Below are positions 45,817 to 60,581 of a stretch of DNA of 64,000 nt, in pieces. The stretch covers positions 1,116,001 to 1,180,000 of the forward strand of contig CP103029.1 in the NCBI GenBank assembly GCA_024752435.1. The letters are read 5' to 3'. The notes under the pieces are model-generated. The model saw only the letters and a program-made list of their open reading frames with translations. It ran no database searches and was not told the origin of the DNA. The stretch is from Allantophomopsis cytisporea. Lineage: Eukaryota > Ascomycota > Leotiomycetes > Phacidiales > Phacidiaceae. Positions within the stretch are counted from its first letter, which is position 1. The number at the start of each line of letters is the position of its first letter. The position numbers and the translations under genes were made by a program.

Positions 45817-48363
45817 ACTCAACATGGAACCTACTAACTTGTGCCATGTTGTAACGACTATAACGAGTTCGATTTATGCTATCTATGATATTTCCCTGCG
45901 AATTCTTGGGACAGCAGCAATATAGGTGGTGATTGAAATAAGAATACGAACAGCATCTCGATCAGGCAACAATCTTTGGGGAAACCTATCACTTCAGAGC
46001 TATCAGTTGCTTAAGAGGTCTCTAATTGCTCACGATAGGCATGATTCCTTTTATTTTTATTTTATTTTAATTTTTTTCAAAACGTCTTTTCATCACATTT
46101 TCGCTGAGCTATCTGAACCTCTTGATTTCATGAACACCATGATGAAACTAATAATTATGATAGGATTGATATACTCATTCGCCAACACCGAGCTTAAGCC
46201 AATCAAGATCAAGATAGTTGAACCTATCTGTGATACCTGTCTATTGTGAGTGACAAAGTTGAGAACAGTCACCATATTAGGTGTGCAGGGTTTTTCGACT
46301 CTACATGATATTGATATAGCTTTGAACCTACCCCACCATCCTCACCCGAAGAGCTGCTTTGAGCAGGACACTACCGACCAAAAAGCGGCAATCACTATAT
46401 CCGGGAATATCCATGCCTTGCAAGAAGATGACCGGATGATATCGGACCATCGGATGAACCATCATGATTGTTCAATTGGTACCACGTTCTCTGATATTAG
46501 CATTTCATATCTTGATAGCAAGTAGTACGTATCGCAATTACAAAGCGGAAGGTCAATGCTTCCAACATCAAGATATCGGATAGATACGTCGAAATGTGTT
46601 TTTGATGACGACGCAATATATCGTGAAGGCAATCTTAGAGATGGCCAATATATGCACGAACGGACGATGCTTCAGCACGAGATGGGATCATCATCACGAT
46701 TTTGAAGGATGTGTTGGTGAATCTTTGCTACAGATGCATGTCTATGTTGTGGTTGTCTGTGCTGCTGACTACAGGAGAACCATCTTGCTCCTGAATACCG
46801 CGGACTTGTTTTGTAGAACATCTAATGGAGCCTGAAATATCACCAACCATGGTAAAAGTTACCGGAGCTACGTGGCGAACGAGCTAATGCATATATATCA
46901 GTATTTTCTGGATGTAGGGTCTTTACTGGCATTTGATCAAAGCTCCCTGAGAGAAGCAGTTGAAAATAAGTTGGGCGGTAATGTAAGCTTGAAAAGAGGC
47001 TTTAAAATCAATGGCCATGTCGATCATTCGTCCGACAACCCAGTCGGGCGATTCTAATTAAACTTTGAACGACATGGTTTCCAGGGTTTGAGGGCTATAT
47101 GTCGTTCGGTATTGAAAGGGGTCGGAAGAATATCACCAATCATACCTCTTGCTATCCACACTTCCCCTGGTTGACCACGCTCGCTTATATCCTTTCAGTT
47201 ACTGACCTGCCTCCTTTTCCAAACCGAACATATTGAGTACCTGGAATCGCATGCTACGGCACCCATAGGGTGACCGCTTTCAAATGTACCCGGCCGTACT
47301 TACGGTCCGTTCGCCCACAGCTGACGCGTAACGCTATGGGATCTGAGCTTCGAGATGTTCAACTGCAGGGTCTTCGGCTCACTCGAACTCTCTTGGTAGC
47401 GAAAGTTCCCTTGACAACCATCTGATCTCTTGATCTCCTGACCAAAGATTCAATATCTTGGTACAGCTCCGAAGTTGTAAGAATCCCAATTTGATATGAT
47501 TTGCGGCTCAGGGTCTTGAAATTTCTAGGTGTACGTGTAGAAAGCATAGCTCCAAAGCCTCGCTCGTTACAGGAATTGTGTCTGAGTTTAGAAGAATGTA
47601 TCTACATTCAGGCAAATATGGAAGCATGGCAATTTCACAAGGGAGCTCAATCAGTGCCGACGGATACCGTTCCCGAGTTTCTACTAGCCTTTTACCCGCC
47701 ATAACAGATACTTCTTCATAAGCAAAGAGGATCAGTATCTGAGATCTTGAATATAGAAATCCTTACCCCGTGCAGCTCTATTAATGAACATTTCCATGCG
47801 CTCGGACGTCTTTGTTGAAAAACATATACAACGGGCATGAAGCCTGTAATAGACTTGCATAATCGCGCCTTCTGCAATGCATGGGTCAGGGAGAGCATTC
47901 GTCTAATCGTGCGTCTACCTGCCCTTTCGAGCCACTATGCAGACCACGGACATCCCAACTTCGTGGGGTAACGGAAAAACAAAACAAAACTTTCATACAA
48001 TTTATTGATTTTGAGATAGATCAAGCTATGGAGGTGAGAGCCAGGGCAATAAAAGATAATGGCACGAGACACATGCTATACTATGAGTGGCGGTGAAATC
48101 TCCCTCAAATGGACAATATCGATGGATTTTGATCTCGAGATAACGAAGTGGTGGGGAGACTCAACAACATGACTACTCTTGAAAATATCTATAAAGTTTG
48201 TGTCTCCCGCTGTACATGGAGATGGTAGTTAAAATTAATTGTCTCATTGGTCCTTCCTTATTAGCAGTTCTTCTGCTGGTCGTTCTTTCCAGTCCTCAAT
48301 CGTGCGAGATTTCCGGCTTGTAACAGCCGCCTAGTTCGCTCGTTACCGAACATCTTGTTCATA
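45817..48363. other. Long gene-free region before the laccase
   Basis: 2.5 kb. The first 500 bp is AT-rich 3' sequence. Minus-strand frames at 47359-47547, 47508-47702 and 47716-47898 are short and in different phases. They could be a decayed gene but match nothing I know. 47900-48363 should contain the laccase promoter. Confidence 0.5.
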
Positions 48364-50554
48364 ATGAGGCTCAATACAGCCTTCGCCTTCGTGGCGTCTC
48401 TGGCTATTGCTTCAGCCGCATTGACGGATCGTCGTGCTACTCCTGTTTCTGGGGCTCTCGTGCCACGAGCATCTTGCGATAACACAGCAACTTCCCGCGA
48501 ATGCTGGGGAGATTACTCCATTGATACTGACTACTACACGGATGGCCCGGATACTGGGGATGTATTCGAGGTAAAGCTACATATCTCTCCGCGCTTGAAA
48601 TATTCAATGGCACTGACTTTGATTAGTACTGGCTAGAGGTTGTGAACACAACTCTTGCCCCAGATGGGTATAGCAAGCAGATGTTGACTTTCAACGGCAC
48701 CTATCCAGGTCCCCTGCTCACCGCGTATTGGGGCGACACTTTCGTGATTCACGTTACCAATTCCCTCGAAAACAACGGCACGTCTATTCACTGGCACGGT
48801 ATTAGACAGCAGGGCACGTCCGAATATGATGGAGTTCCTGGCGTCACTCAATGCCCTATTGCTCCTGGAGAGACTTTGACTTACACATTCAAGGCCTCTC
48901 AGTACGGAACTGTGAGGGAATGAATCCCTATCACTCGATATAGCTAACTTTAGTAGACTTGGTACCATTCTCACTTCTCCCTGCAGTACCCGGATGGTCT
49001 AGTTGGCCCACTTATCGTGTACGGCCCAGCAACAGCAAACTACGATGTCGACCTTGGCAATCTGCTTTTAACAGACTGGGCTCATGGAGACAGCTTTACA
49101 GTATGGAATCCTCAAACAAGCACTAGCATATCAAGTACTAATTTGTAACATAGTTGTGGTACAGAGCAAGAGTTGGTGGACCACCACAACTCGAGAATGG
49201 TCTGATAAACGGACAGAATACCTATGATTGCTCAAGCTCTACTGATTCAGCCTGCCTTGGCACCGGGACTCGCTATGAGACGACTTTCACCAACGGCACA
49301 CGTTACCTTTTCAGAATCATCAATACTTCAGTGGAAGCTTACTTCAACTTCAACATTGACAACCACACTTTCACAGTCATCGCCAACGACTTCGTGCCTA
49401 TCGTACCTTATGAAACGAACAATCTAGTCGTCGCAGTTGGCCAACGGTACGATGTGGTCGTGGAAGCGGACCAAGGCGATGGGGATTTCTGGCTGCGGGC
49501 AACATTGCAGACTGCATGTGGGACTGGAAACGACAATGCGAACAACATCCTGGGCATAATCCGGTACAACTCTTCTTCCACCGCTGACCCAACTAGCACA
49601 GCTGGGTCCTATGCGAATGCCTGTGGCGATGAAGCCCTCACTGATTTGGTTCCTTACCTGGCTATTGACGTCGGAACTGCGGCTGAGAATGAGACAATCG
49701 ATATTGCGAGACTGCAGGGCACGTACAACTTGTGGTCTATCAATGCCTCCAGCTTGTACTTGAACTGGTCGTCTCCTACTACTATGCTTGCATATCAGAA
49801 TATTTCGGTGTTCCCCACTGACTATAATGTTTACGCTCTTGATAGCGTTGATGAGGTGAGTCTGGTAAATATTCATTAACTTGGCTGTGGAGCTTCTCGT
49901 GGAGACCGAAACCTTTTATCAATCGAACTTTTGGAGACCTGATGCTTCCCCGAGTACTGATTCTTTACAAATACTGGACGTTGAATATTCTAACTCATCT
50001 GCAGTGGGTAACCTGGGTCATTCAAGACACGACCGGTAACGGAGGAGGAGGAGGAGGACCAGGGGGCGGTGGTGGAGGAGGACCAGCTCTTGACCGTACG
50101 TATACCATGTGCACGCGGCTCTTCAACAACCTAATCAAGCGTAGATCCCATACACTTGCACGGCCACGACTTTTCGATCATAGCTCAAGGCTCAGGAACA
50201 TTCGATGCATCAACCTCAGCCGTGAACTACGTCAACCCACCACGTCGCGATGTAGCCACGCTGCCAGCCGGAGGATATCTCGTGATTTCTTTCCTGACAG
50301 ATAACCCCGGGTATGTTTTCGCGCACTGCCATTTAGAGACATGGACCAAAGAAGACTGACCTGCAATTAGATCTTGGCTTGTCCATTGCCACATCGCCTG
50401 GCACGCTTCCCAGGGCTTCGCACTGCAATTCGTCGAGCGTGAATCAGAGATTCCGGCTACTATCACATCTTACGATGAGTTCAACAGCAGTTGCCAGGCC
50501 TGGGATAGTTACTACGCTTCCATGTTCTATCCACAGGACGATTCTGGGATCTAG
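48364..50554 (+). CDS. Ascomycete laccase (secreted multicopper oxidase)
   Basis: Seven exons (48364-48570, 48627-48911, 48957-49100, 49154-49855, 50005-50095, 50145-50310, 50371-50554) encode 592 residues. A signal peptide (about 1-19) and a propeptide ending near VPRAS precede the mature CDNTATSRECWGDYSIDTDY. All four copper signatures are present: HWHGIRQ (H124, H126), TWYHSHFSLQY (H168, H170), HPIHLHGHDF (H477, H480, H482, formed by splicing) and HCHIAWHASQGF (H537, C538, H539, H543). The residue ten after Cys538 is Phe, as in higher-potential enzymes. The protein ends YPQDDSGI, the C-terminal plug of asco-laccases. It oxidises phenols outside the cell. A glycine-rich insert lies before the third signature. 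Confidence 0.95.
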
Positions 50555-51772
50555 AGTGTCAGTCGGTATTGTGAGGGGTTTTTTGTGGGCTGTGAGACGT
50601 GGGAGACGTGAGAAGAGATATTCTTGTATATTATCGCATCGCATACAATATTTTCTCAAGTACTTGCCATGCTGTTATTGAGATATCAGACTTTACATAC
50701 TAGAATACAATTGATGATAGCCAAGATTGGGGATCTTAGTATCAAATGTACGGATGAATTACTCTGTGATAGGTGAGGTCAACCCCATAAGACATCTTAT
50801 CCAAGGCTTCGGAAATCTTGAACCAATAACATTTAGAAGACGAGTCCTACTGCCTCAACTTCGAGGACGTGAACTCCGAGGTCAGCACCCCCTCGATCTT
50901 CAAGACACTTACACTCCACAGTAGAATGCGGTCGCACGCGGCGCATCACAGTGCGGGCGCATACAGGTCATACAAGCGGGTGAACGGCCGACACATACGC
51001 TAGACGGACCGTCCACGCCGCTCCTCATAGCGACATTATCAACAAATGAGAAAGGAGAAGGCACCGGTGGAAGAGTTATGTGATGTCAACGCACAATAGT
51101 CTCGATGAAGCTTTGAGCCTCAGGCTCAGACTCAGGCTCAGGCTCAGGCTTGTAAAGTTCAAAGCTTCAAAGCTTGAATTGACAGTTCGCTTTCAGAGAT
51201 AAGCCAAGAAGGGCAATTCAACTTTACTAGAATTACTGGGAATTACTAGCAAGGCAGAGAACATCATAGGAGAATCGCTTCTGCATTGTATGGGCAATCA
51301 AAGAAAGAATGGAAGAGATGGATTGTCTTGTCGCCTGGTTAGTATTTCCTACCGCCGTCAGTAGAGTATGTATGAACCCGTTGTGGGCGGGCTTTGCGTG
51401 CGCGCCGGGGTTAAACACTCTTCTGAATGAGAAAGTCCGAGTGTCGTATTCGCTCGCATGTTCATTCATATCGTCATTAAGCTTTCCCCCCCCCCACCAA
51501 AGGCTGATAAACCGCCATGACTCTAGTGTTGCTCCATATGCTTTGGGATTGTCTTCTCTAAGCTGCCTTGTGTAGAAAAATAGAGAATATATATCTATAT
51601 CTATATATGTCTGCCATTCCCCACCACCTTTCAATTGACATTTCATCACATAACGACGCTGCTAATTGCAACTCATCTGAGAAGGATTACCAAAAACATA
51701 CCAGCTTCACCAGATTCACAACATCTTTTTCACTTTTGAGAACCTCTATATAAAGTACCTCGATTCATCAAC
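50555..51772. other. Intergenic, laccase to aldo-keto reductase
   Basis: 1.2 kb. It includes a CAGGCT hexamer run at 51119-51150, a C10 tract near 51486 and an AT-alternating stretch near 51580-51608 just upstream of the next gene. No gene is supported. Confidence 0.5.
51119..51150. repeat. CAGGCT hexamer repeat
   Basis: About five copies of caggct or cagact are followed directly by two copies of ttcaaagct. Confidence 0.8.
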
Positions 51773-52876
51773 ATGACGACCACTATCCTTGGAAAGCAGA
51801 TCGGAACTACAGGCTACGGCCTCATGGGTATGCTGCGCCCGCGCAATCCACTACTGGATAAATGTATACTGACGATATGATAGGCCTGACATGGAGACCC
51901 AACCCCGTATCAGAAGAGGAAGCCTTCAAGGCGCTGCGAGCTTCTCTCGCACATGGCTGCAACTTTTGGAACGGTGGCGAGTTCTATGGACCACCGGAGC
52001 ATAACAGCCTGACACTGTTGAAGAAGTACTTTGAAAAGTACCCCGAGGACGCCGACCAAGTTGTGCTGAGCATTAAGGGTGGCTTGAACAACATGAAGCC
52101 AGACGGAAGCCCGGAGAATGTCCGTCGCTCGATCGATCAGTGCATTAAGGATCTTGCGGGTACCAAGAAGATTGATATCTTTGAGTGTGCGCGCGTCGAT
52201 CCTGAGACCCCAATTGAGATTACACTCAAAGTCATAGAGGAGGAATATGTCAAGACGGGTAAGATTGGTGGTATTGCGCTCTCCGAAGTTGGCGCTGCTA
52301 CTATTCATAAGGCTGTGAAGATCACAAAGATTGTGGCTGTTGAAGTCGAGTTGTCCTTGTGGGCTTTGGATATCTTCAACAATGGTGTCGCCGCGGCTTG
52401 TGCTGAGCATAACATTCCAGTCGTTGCGTAAGTGCTTCTACAATATCCATGTTCCTTATTACGCATTTACTAACAGTCACAGCTATTCTCCAATTGGACG
52501 CGGTTTCTTGACGGGCCAAATCAAGTCATTCAATGATATCCCAGAGGGTGACTTCCGCCAAACACTCCCAAGATTCCAGCCAGATGTGTTTGACTTGAAC
52601 CTCAAGCTCGTCGATGAGTTGCAAAAGGTCGCAAAGGCTAAGGGAGTCACAGCAGCTCAATTGGCTATCAGCTGGGTCAAGGCTCAGTCCAAGAAGAACG
52701 GCAATCCAGAGATTATCCCAATTCCAGGTGCTACGAGTGAGGACAGAATCGCCGAGAATGCTAAGGACGTGACCTTGGACAAGACTACCTTAGATGAGAT
52801 CGATGCGATCTTGAACAAGAACAAGGTTGTCGGTGGACGATACGGTGTTCATGGCGCGGCATATCTTGAGGGCTAG
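51773..52876 (+). CDS. PLR1: Aldo-keto reductase, pyridoxal reductase type
   Basis: Three exons (51773-51827, 51884-52427, 52483-52876) encode 330 residues. The start MTTTILGKQIGTTGYGLMGL and the NFWNGGEFYGPPEHNSL segment match the fungal pyridoxine 4-dehydrogenase/pyridoxal reductase group (AKR8), which reduces pyridoxal with NADPH in vitamin B6 salvage. The catalytic Tyr is in EFYG and the Lys in LSIKGGL. The usual Asp before the Tyr loop is Asn here, and the usual His is replaced in ECARVDP; I believe both are group features rather than defects. The NADPH site shows YSPIGRGFLTG and IPIPGATSEDRIAENA. The protein should be cytosolic. It is next to the laccase, but no functional link is apparent. 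Confidence 0.88.
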
Positions 52877-53515
52877 ATGACTGAGGATTGCTGTTAGCAC
52901 AGTTTTACAAATGTATAGTCTTAAATGAAGCCATGAATTTTTGTCATTTTCAGAATAGTTTTGTGTAATGTATGAAATGTCGGCTTGCGGCCCCCGAAAG
53001 AGCCTTACGCATTGCAGAATTCTTGAGAGAACATTCATCATGTTAAGGGGAGTGGTGGGGTTGTATGTGCTTACGTTAGGTATTGTTGGAGCTTCTCCGG
53101 CTTTTGGGAGAAGAGCTTGGAGCATTTGATGTTCCAATTGGCAAGACTCTTATGTAGATATTCTACACCTAAGCCTGCCATCAGATGCATAATCTCAACT
53201 TGGTAACTTCATCACTGGAGGAATGGATGCAGAATCTGTGCTGTCATCCGGTTGAGTGATGTTCTCACTTGTGACTTGTAGTTGATTGTGAACAGCTTTA
53301 GAGGTTCGAACGAAAATGATTGTGGTGGGAAACAGGTCACATGATACAGGCGCTAGACTTGTTGCCGTATTTTACCTTCAGGCAACAACCAGATCGCGTC
53401 TGTGCAGAACAAAGCAGACCGACTACAAGCTCTTCCGTCCCGATCACCCCAGCTACTTCACGGTAACCGGCACAATAATAATCCGACTTACATACAGCCC
53501 TCTTAAGCTATCATT
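52877..53515. other. Intergenic, reductase to zinc-finger gene
   Basis: 639 bp between co-oriented genes. Nothing recognisable beyond presumed 3' and 5' untranslated sequence. Confidence 0.5.
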
Positions 53516-54842
53516 ATGAATCGTCCTAAAGCTTCCCCTCAACGCGATCGTGACGGTACTCATGCTCTTGAACTTCCAAGAATCCCTTCGAGCGCAAATT
53601 GGAGAACCAGCTGTACGATTACCAGAGCCCCACCAACACCACCAATCACTCCGGCCTCTGGCAAGAAAGGACGATACAATTTACCAGCAATGACATACTC
53701 AGGCTCTGAGCTGTCCTCACTGACGTCGCGGTCACCTGGATCGACCGAGGATGACGATGATGATGCTATTCTGCATGGTGGAAATCCACCTGCCAAGCGT
53801 CAACGACTCGATGAAGACTCCATGCGCGATTCACCCATCTTAGATCCAATTGATGCATACTCCATCTCCTCCGATTCTTCAGGCGAGGTCCCAAACTCCC
53901 CCAGCACATCGCGACCAGAGGAGGATGACAGCGGCCATGAGCAGGTTACTGTATGCTCGTGGGAAGGCTGCGACGAGGGTGACTGCGGCGACATGGATAA
54001 GCTGGTCGACCACATCCATGTAGCACACATCGAGAGTCGCCAGAAGACCTATACCTGCGAGTGGAGCGACTGTTCGAGGAAGGGCATGCCACATGCTAGC
54101 GGGTATGCACTGAAAGCGCACATGAGAAGCCACACTCGAGAGAAGCCATTCTACTGTGCTCTACCTGGTACGTAGCCCAACCTATTGAGATAAAAAAAAC
54201 CCCCCCCCTCAAAATTATACTAACGCTCGCGCAGAGTGCGACCGTAGTTTCACGCGCTCCGATGCGCTCGCAAAGCATATGCGCACCGTCCACGAGACCG
54301 AAGCCCTTCGCCCGTCGGATCCAGTCCCCAAGTCTATGCAGCCTGCCAAGGGCGCACGCCTCAAGCTCATCCTGAAGCAACCCAACTCCCACGACGCGCA
54401 ATCACAGAGCCCCAGCGCCCCACAGCCCGACCTCTTCACATCTGATGACGCCATGACCTACACGCGGCTGTCACAAAGCCTCTTCACGGAGGCAGAGATC
54501 GCCACCGATCCGAAGGAGATGTTCCGGCTTCTGCGACGTCAAGTTCACTGGGCTGAGGAGGAGGGCGATGAGTTGCGTCGGGCGTGCGAGACGGTCGAGG
54601 CGATTCGGAAGAAGGAGTGGATGGATAAGGAAATCTTGCTGGAGCAGGTTCTGCATGGCGAGCGGGATTACCAGGATAGGAAGATGGCGGTTCTGGCGGC
54701 TATGGAGCAGGAACAGCAGCAGCAGAGTCTGGCGAGACCCGTTGAAATCGTGCAGACTGCGCCTAGAGAGCAGGCGCCGCTGCCTACTATCAACAGTCAG
54801 GAAGAGGCCGCTGCTGTTTTGGCGAGTTTACATCAAGGATAA
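53516..54842 (+). CDS. Three-finger C2H2 (GLI/YY1-like) nuclear protein
   Basis: Two exons (53516-54167, 54235-54842) encode 419 residues. An acidic, Ser-rich N-terminus has a basic patch (PPAKRQRLDED). Three C2H2 fingers follow: CSWEGC...HIHVAH, CEWSDC...HMRSH and CALPEC...HMRTVH. The second linker is TREKPFYC, and the third finger is completed by splicing. The first two have extended loops of the GLI type. The C-terminal half is helical and Glu/Gln-rich, with RLLRRQVHWAEEEGDELRRA. The arrangement recalls fission yeast Iec1, a YY1-like subunit of the INO80 remodeller, but an ordinary DNA-binding transcription factor is also possible. The 67-nt intron contains an A8-C9 tract. Confidence 0.82.
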
Positions 54843-55068
54843 TTTCAATCGGTTAGTATAGGAGTTCAGAGGATATGATGGTGTTTTTACTGCGTGTTTC
54901 AGCCGAAAAGTAGGGATGGGATGATGGAGTTAGGATTTTGAGTGTAGGGTCATAGATGAGTTATAAGCTCCAGTTTCTTGACTTTAGTGCAACATAAGAA
55001 ATATAAGTGAGTTGAGGTCGGCACACCATATTTATCTACTAATCTTTAAATAACATGAGAACATCTGC

Positions 55069-56906
55069 TCATCTCAATTCTATTCTAACCCTTGCCTCAG
55101 CCCCGTCCACACAGAAGCCAACCTGCCTCGTACTATCCTCAATCTCAATTTCTCTCCTCATATACTTCCCCTTCTGTTCTATGGCCCCACTTCCACTCTC
55201 ATCCTCACTATCCTCTTCATCTTCATACCCGGCAACAGGGTCCCATTCTCCCGTTTCCCAAACCAGCTTCAGCGCCATAGGCTCCAGCCCAAAAAGCCTC
55301 CCCACCATCCCTTTAACCCTATATACATCAAACCCCTTCGGTATCTCCACATCCCTCACCACCTCCTCTCTCTGTCCGTCCACCGTCTTTGCCGGCAACA
55401 CAAACGCGAACCTGATCAGCCTCGCCTCAAGGAAATTTGAATTAACGCTCTCTTTCGTCGCACGTACAACGATCGGTTCGCCATGTAGCTCACAGAGCTC
55501 CGCATACCGCCGATGCTTCGCGATGACAGTTCCCTCGTCGCTCTCTGGCACAGCAGCCAGCTCTTTGGCAATACGCGACAGGTAGTACATCTCTGCATTG
55601 GTGCGCTCTGCTGTTGCGATCTTGCTGAAATTGAGAAATTGAAGGTTGGCGATGCGTGCGAGCGTTAGCATAAAACCCTCTTCTACGCTCATGGCCGAGG
55701 TTTGTGTGCCTGTCTTAGCATCGTAAATTGGGTTGTGTGAGAAGCGGAGGCCCGTTAGGCCAGGAAAGATGTCGGAGAGTGCGTCGATGAAGGACCAGGT
55801 GGTGACTGCGTTATAGGAGAGGTCAACATAGCGGAGGCAGGGCGGGAATACTGGCGGGGGAGTTGAGGGGGTGCTGATGGTGTGGATTAGATTGCCTTTG
55901 AGAAGGAGTCTTTCGAGACTAGTGAGCTGGATTAGAGGTGCAAGGTCGCTGAGGGTAGTGAAATAATTGTGCTCCAATGTTAATGAAGTAAGTGTCGATA
56001 GTGAGTGTGTCGGGATGAAGCCCATAGATAGTGATGTAAACTCGTTCAGCGATGCCGACAGAGTACCAAGGGACACAAACTGTTGTGCCAGTTGACAAAC
56101 ATCCTGCCATGGCAGAAGCATAGAATCGAGGCCGAGGTTCGTAATCCCTCGGAAGGCATCTTGAGCATCACCAAATTCTTCGGCGTTGATGGTTAGCCTA
56201 TTGCCACTACCAAGATGTCAGCACCTTTCCAATCCACATCACACTGTACATACTTGATTCTCAAATCCCTTAACTTGTCCAATTCCGCACAAATCTTGAT
56301 AATCTCCCTGCAGCCACTAAAGAGATTCCTACTCAAGTCGAGCTCCACGATTTTCGGGCAGACATCCCTGATCTTCTTGTCCTCCGTCTCCGCGCGATCG
56401 ATTTTCATGGAATCAACCAAGACAATTTTGAGCTCAGACAACTGAGCCAGTTGAGCTCTGATCTTGTCGAAGCCCACCTCCTCCGCAACTTTTCCTGAAA
56501 TAACGACTAGTTTCTCCTCTCGAGGCTCTAATAACTGCTGTGTGAACTCCGAGGCATATTTTTGGTGCACAGCTTCTACAAAGCTACAACTAGCATCTGC
56601 TGTGCGCGAAGGACGTATGAACGAAGCCGAAGTCTTCGATTTGCTTCTACCTACCTACAGAATTAGCAATCAGCACATGCTTTCAAGCAAATAGCACGAC
56701 AATCCATGAAACTCACAGTTAAAATATCTCACACCCTTATGCTCCCCGTCGTGTTTTCCCCGCGTAGGGTCATCCCACTCCACGCCCAGCCATTCCTTCT
56801 GTGTACCTTCAACGAGACCGATATATCGAATAGTGCACAGGACAGACTCATACGACACTCTTTGGCCTACATAATAGCTCGCAGTGGCAGTCTTACGTTC
56901 CGACAT
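55069..56906 (-). CDS. TBCE: Tubulin-folding cofactor E
   Basis: Three exons (56906-56717, 56650-56254, 56206-55069) encode 574 residues. The N-terminal CAP-Gly domain (about 10-65) has EWLGVEWDDPTRGKHDG and GVRYFNC. Leucine-rich repeats follow (VELDLSRNLF, LRINGNRLTI, LTSLTLEHNYF, LERLLLKGNLI, LRYVDLSYNAV). The C-terminus is ubiquitin-like (GLEPMALKLVWETGEWDP). Cofactor E (yeast Pac2) binds alpha-tubulin during heterodimer assembly in the cytosol. The first intron ends in three tandem GTAG acceptors; only the middle one (exon starting at 56650) keeps the frame. The 226-bp-distant start is divergent from PRP11. Confidence 0.93.
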
Positions 56907-57131
56907 TGTTCGTGGTTGATGGAGCTCAGGCGCAAGGCTGCGGTTTCGAGAAGCTCTCGGCTGCTCCCGAAGCTAGCCTTGACGTAGAGTAAATTTCCAG
57001 AACCTCACTTCTAATCGCGAAGCACGGCACCAAAGTCACATAACGACAAGTCGCCGCAGCACGCAGGCGCTCAAAACCCTTGACTTACCACAACACAACA
57101 TCTGGTGTATATAGTCGTTGAAACCTACATC
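56907..57131. promoter_or_regulatory. Short divergent promoter TBCE / PRP11
   Basis: Only 225 bp separate the two ATGs, so promoter elements must be shared or overlapping. No TATA-like or other known box is obvious. Confidence 0.6.
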
Positions 57132-57860
57132 ATGGATTACCAGAACCGCGCCGGCAGCAAGTTTGGTGGAGGAGGCGTCGCATCAACATCGTCGACGAAC
57201 GCCGACCGCCGAGAACGACTCCGCAAGTTGGCGTTGGAGACGATCGACCTGGACAAAGACCCATACTTCTTCAAAAACCACGTGGGGTCTTTCGAATGCC
57301 GACTGTGTTTGACAGTGCACCAGAACGATGGCTCGTATCTAGCGCATACGCAGGGCCGCAAGCATCAGACGAACTTGGCACGACGAGCGGCGCGCGAGCA
57401 GAAGGAAGGACGGGCGGGCACGGATCCTGTGACGGGGCTGCCTATAGGCATGGTGGGAGCACAGGTCAGCGTGCGCAAGAACGTGGTGAAGATTGGACGG
57501 CCGGGATATAAGATCACGAAGACTAGGGATCCGGTTACGCGCCAGCAGGGCTTGCTCTTCCAATTGCAGTATCCTGAAATCACACCGGATGTGCAGCCCA
57601 AGGTGCGCTTTATGAGTGCGTTCGAGCAGAAGGTGGATGATCCGCCCGACAAGAACTTTCAGTACCTGTTGGTCGCTGCAGAGCCTTATGAGATCTGTGG
57701 TTTTAAATTGCAGGCAAGGGAGATTGACAGGACGAATGATCGGTTCTGGACTTGGTGGGATGCAGATTTAAAGGAGTTCTGGGTACAGATTATGTTCAAG
57801 ACGGAAAGAGAGGAGAGATACAGTGGTGTTCCTGGTTTAAATCCATCTGGACGAAGATGA
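57132..57860 (+). CDS. PRP11: Splicing factor 3a subunit 2 (SF3a66 / Prp11)
   Basis: An intronless gene of 242 residues. It starts MDYQNRAGSKFGGGGVAS, the family N-terminus. The matrin-type zinc finger is FECRLCLTVHQNDGSYLAHT with QGRKH following (Cys-Cys-His-His). The SF3A2 core continues with RPGYKITKTRDP, LLFQLQYPEI, FMSAFEQKV and FQYLLVAAEPYE, then FWTWWDADLKEFWVQ. The protein belongs to U2 snRNP and helps branch-site recognition in the nucleus. It lacks the proline-rich tail of the animal protein, as fungal orthologs do. The ATG at 57132 gives the conserved N-terminus; the open frame upstream lacks an ATG. Confidence 0.96.
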   Translation: MDYQNRAGSKFGGGGVASTSSTNADRRERLRKLALETIDLDKDPYFFKNHVGSFECRLCLTVHQNDGSYLAHTQGRKHQTNLARRAAREQKEGRAGTDPVTGLPIGMVGAQVSVRKNVVKIGRPGYKITKTRDPVTRQQGLLFQLQYPEITPDVQPKVRFMSAFEQKVDDPPDKNFQYLLVAAEPYEICGFKLQAREIDRTNDRFWTWWDADLKEFWVQIMFKTEREERYSGVPGLNPSGRR

Positions 57861-58384
57861 ATAATGACAGCAGGCATTCAAGGTCACAAAAGACTAGGCG
57901 TTTCGAGGAGTTCATGGATAGCGGAAAGACATTCACAAGAGGATCAAATCAATGTTGAGATTTCTTTATTTAGAGTCTACCAACTCCACATGACAGTAGT
58001 CCTAAAATGCAGAAAGTCATTTGTGATTGCAACAATGCCATGAATTTTGTTGATGTAGACCCAGTCCATACGCCTAGCCTGCTTCGAAACAAGAAAAGAC
58101 TATGCAATGAGCCGCCGAAGTAAAAGCAAACATCATTTCGTGAAGAGCTCCATGCCGAAGTCTAAAACAATCATCCGCATCAGAAAGGTACCCAATGAAA
58201 GCACTTGGAGACATGATGCTCGACAAAATACTACGCAGTTTGCGAGTGTCTATGAAGATTGTCGATGGGTACCTCGAATGTCGTGCATCTAATGTATGCC
58301 AGATACGACCGGAAATGCCAATTTCGCTATACATCGCAAATTACTAGACCAATAAGGAGTCGACGAATGGCTGAAATAGAGTGT
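57861..58384. other. Convergent 3' spacer PRP11 / COT1
   Basis: 524 bp between convergent stops, presumably both 3' UTRs. Small frames at 58107-58292 and 58074-58334 have no recognisable character. Confidence 0.5.

Positions 58385-60581
<2,197 letters not shown>

Noticed and set aside
48364..52876. Laccase plus reductase as a biosynthetic gene cluster
   Set aside because: No polyketide synthase, peptide synthetase or terpene enzyme lies nearby, and the flanking genes are housekeeping.
52790..53137. Minus-strand frame of 115 codons overlapping the end of the reductase gene
   Set aside because: It overlaps the conserved reductase C-terminus in antisense and shows no family resemblance.
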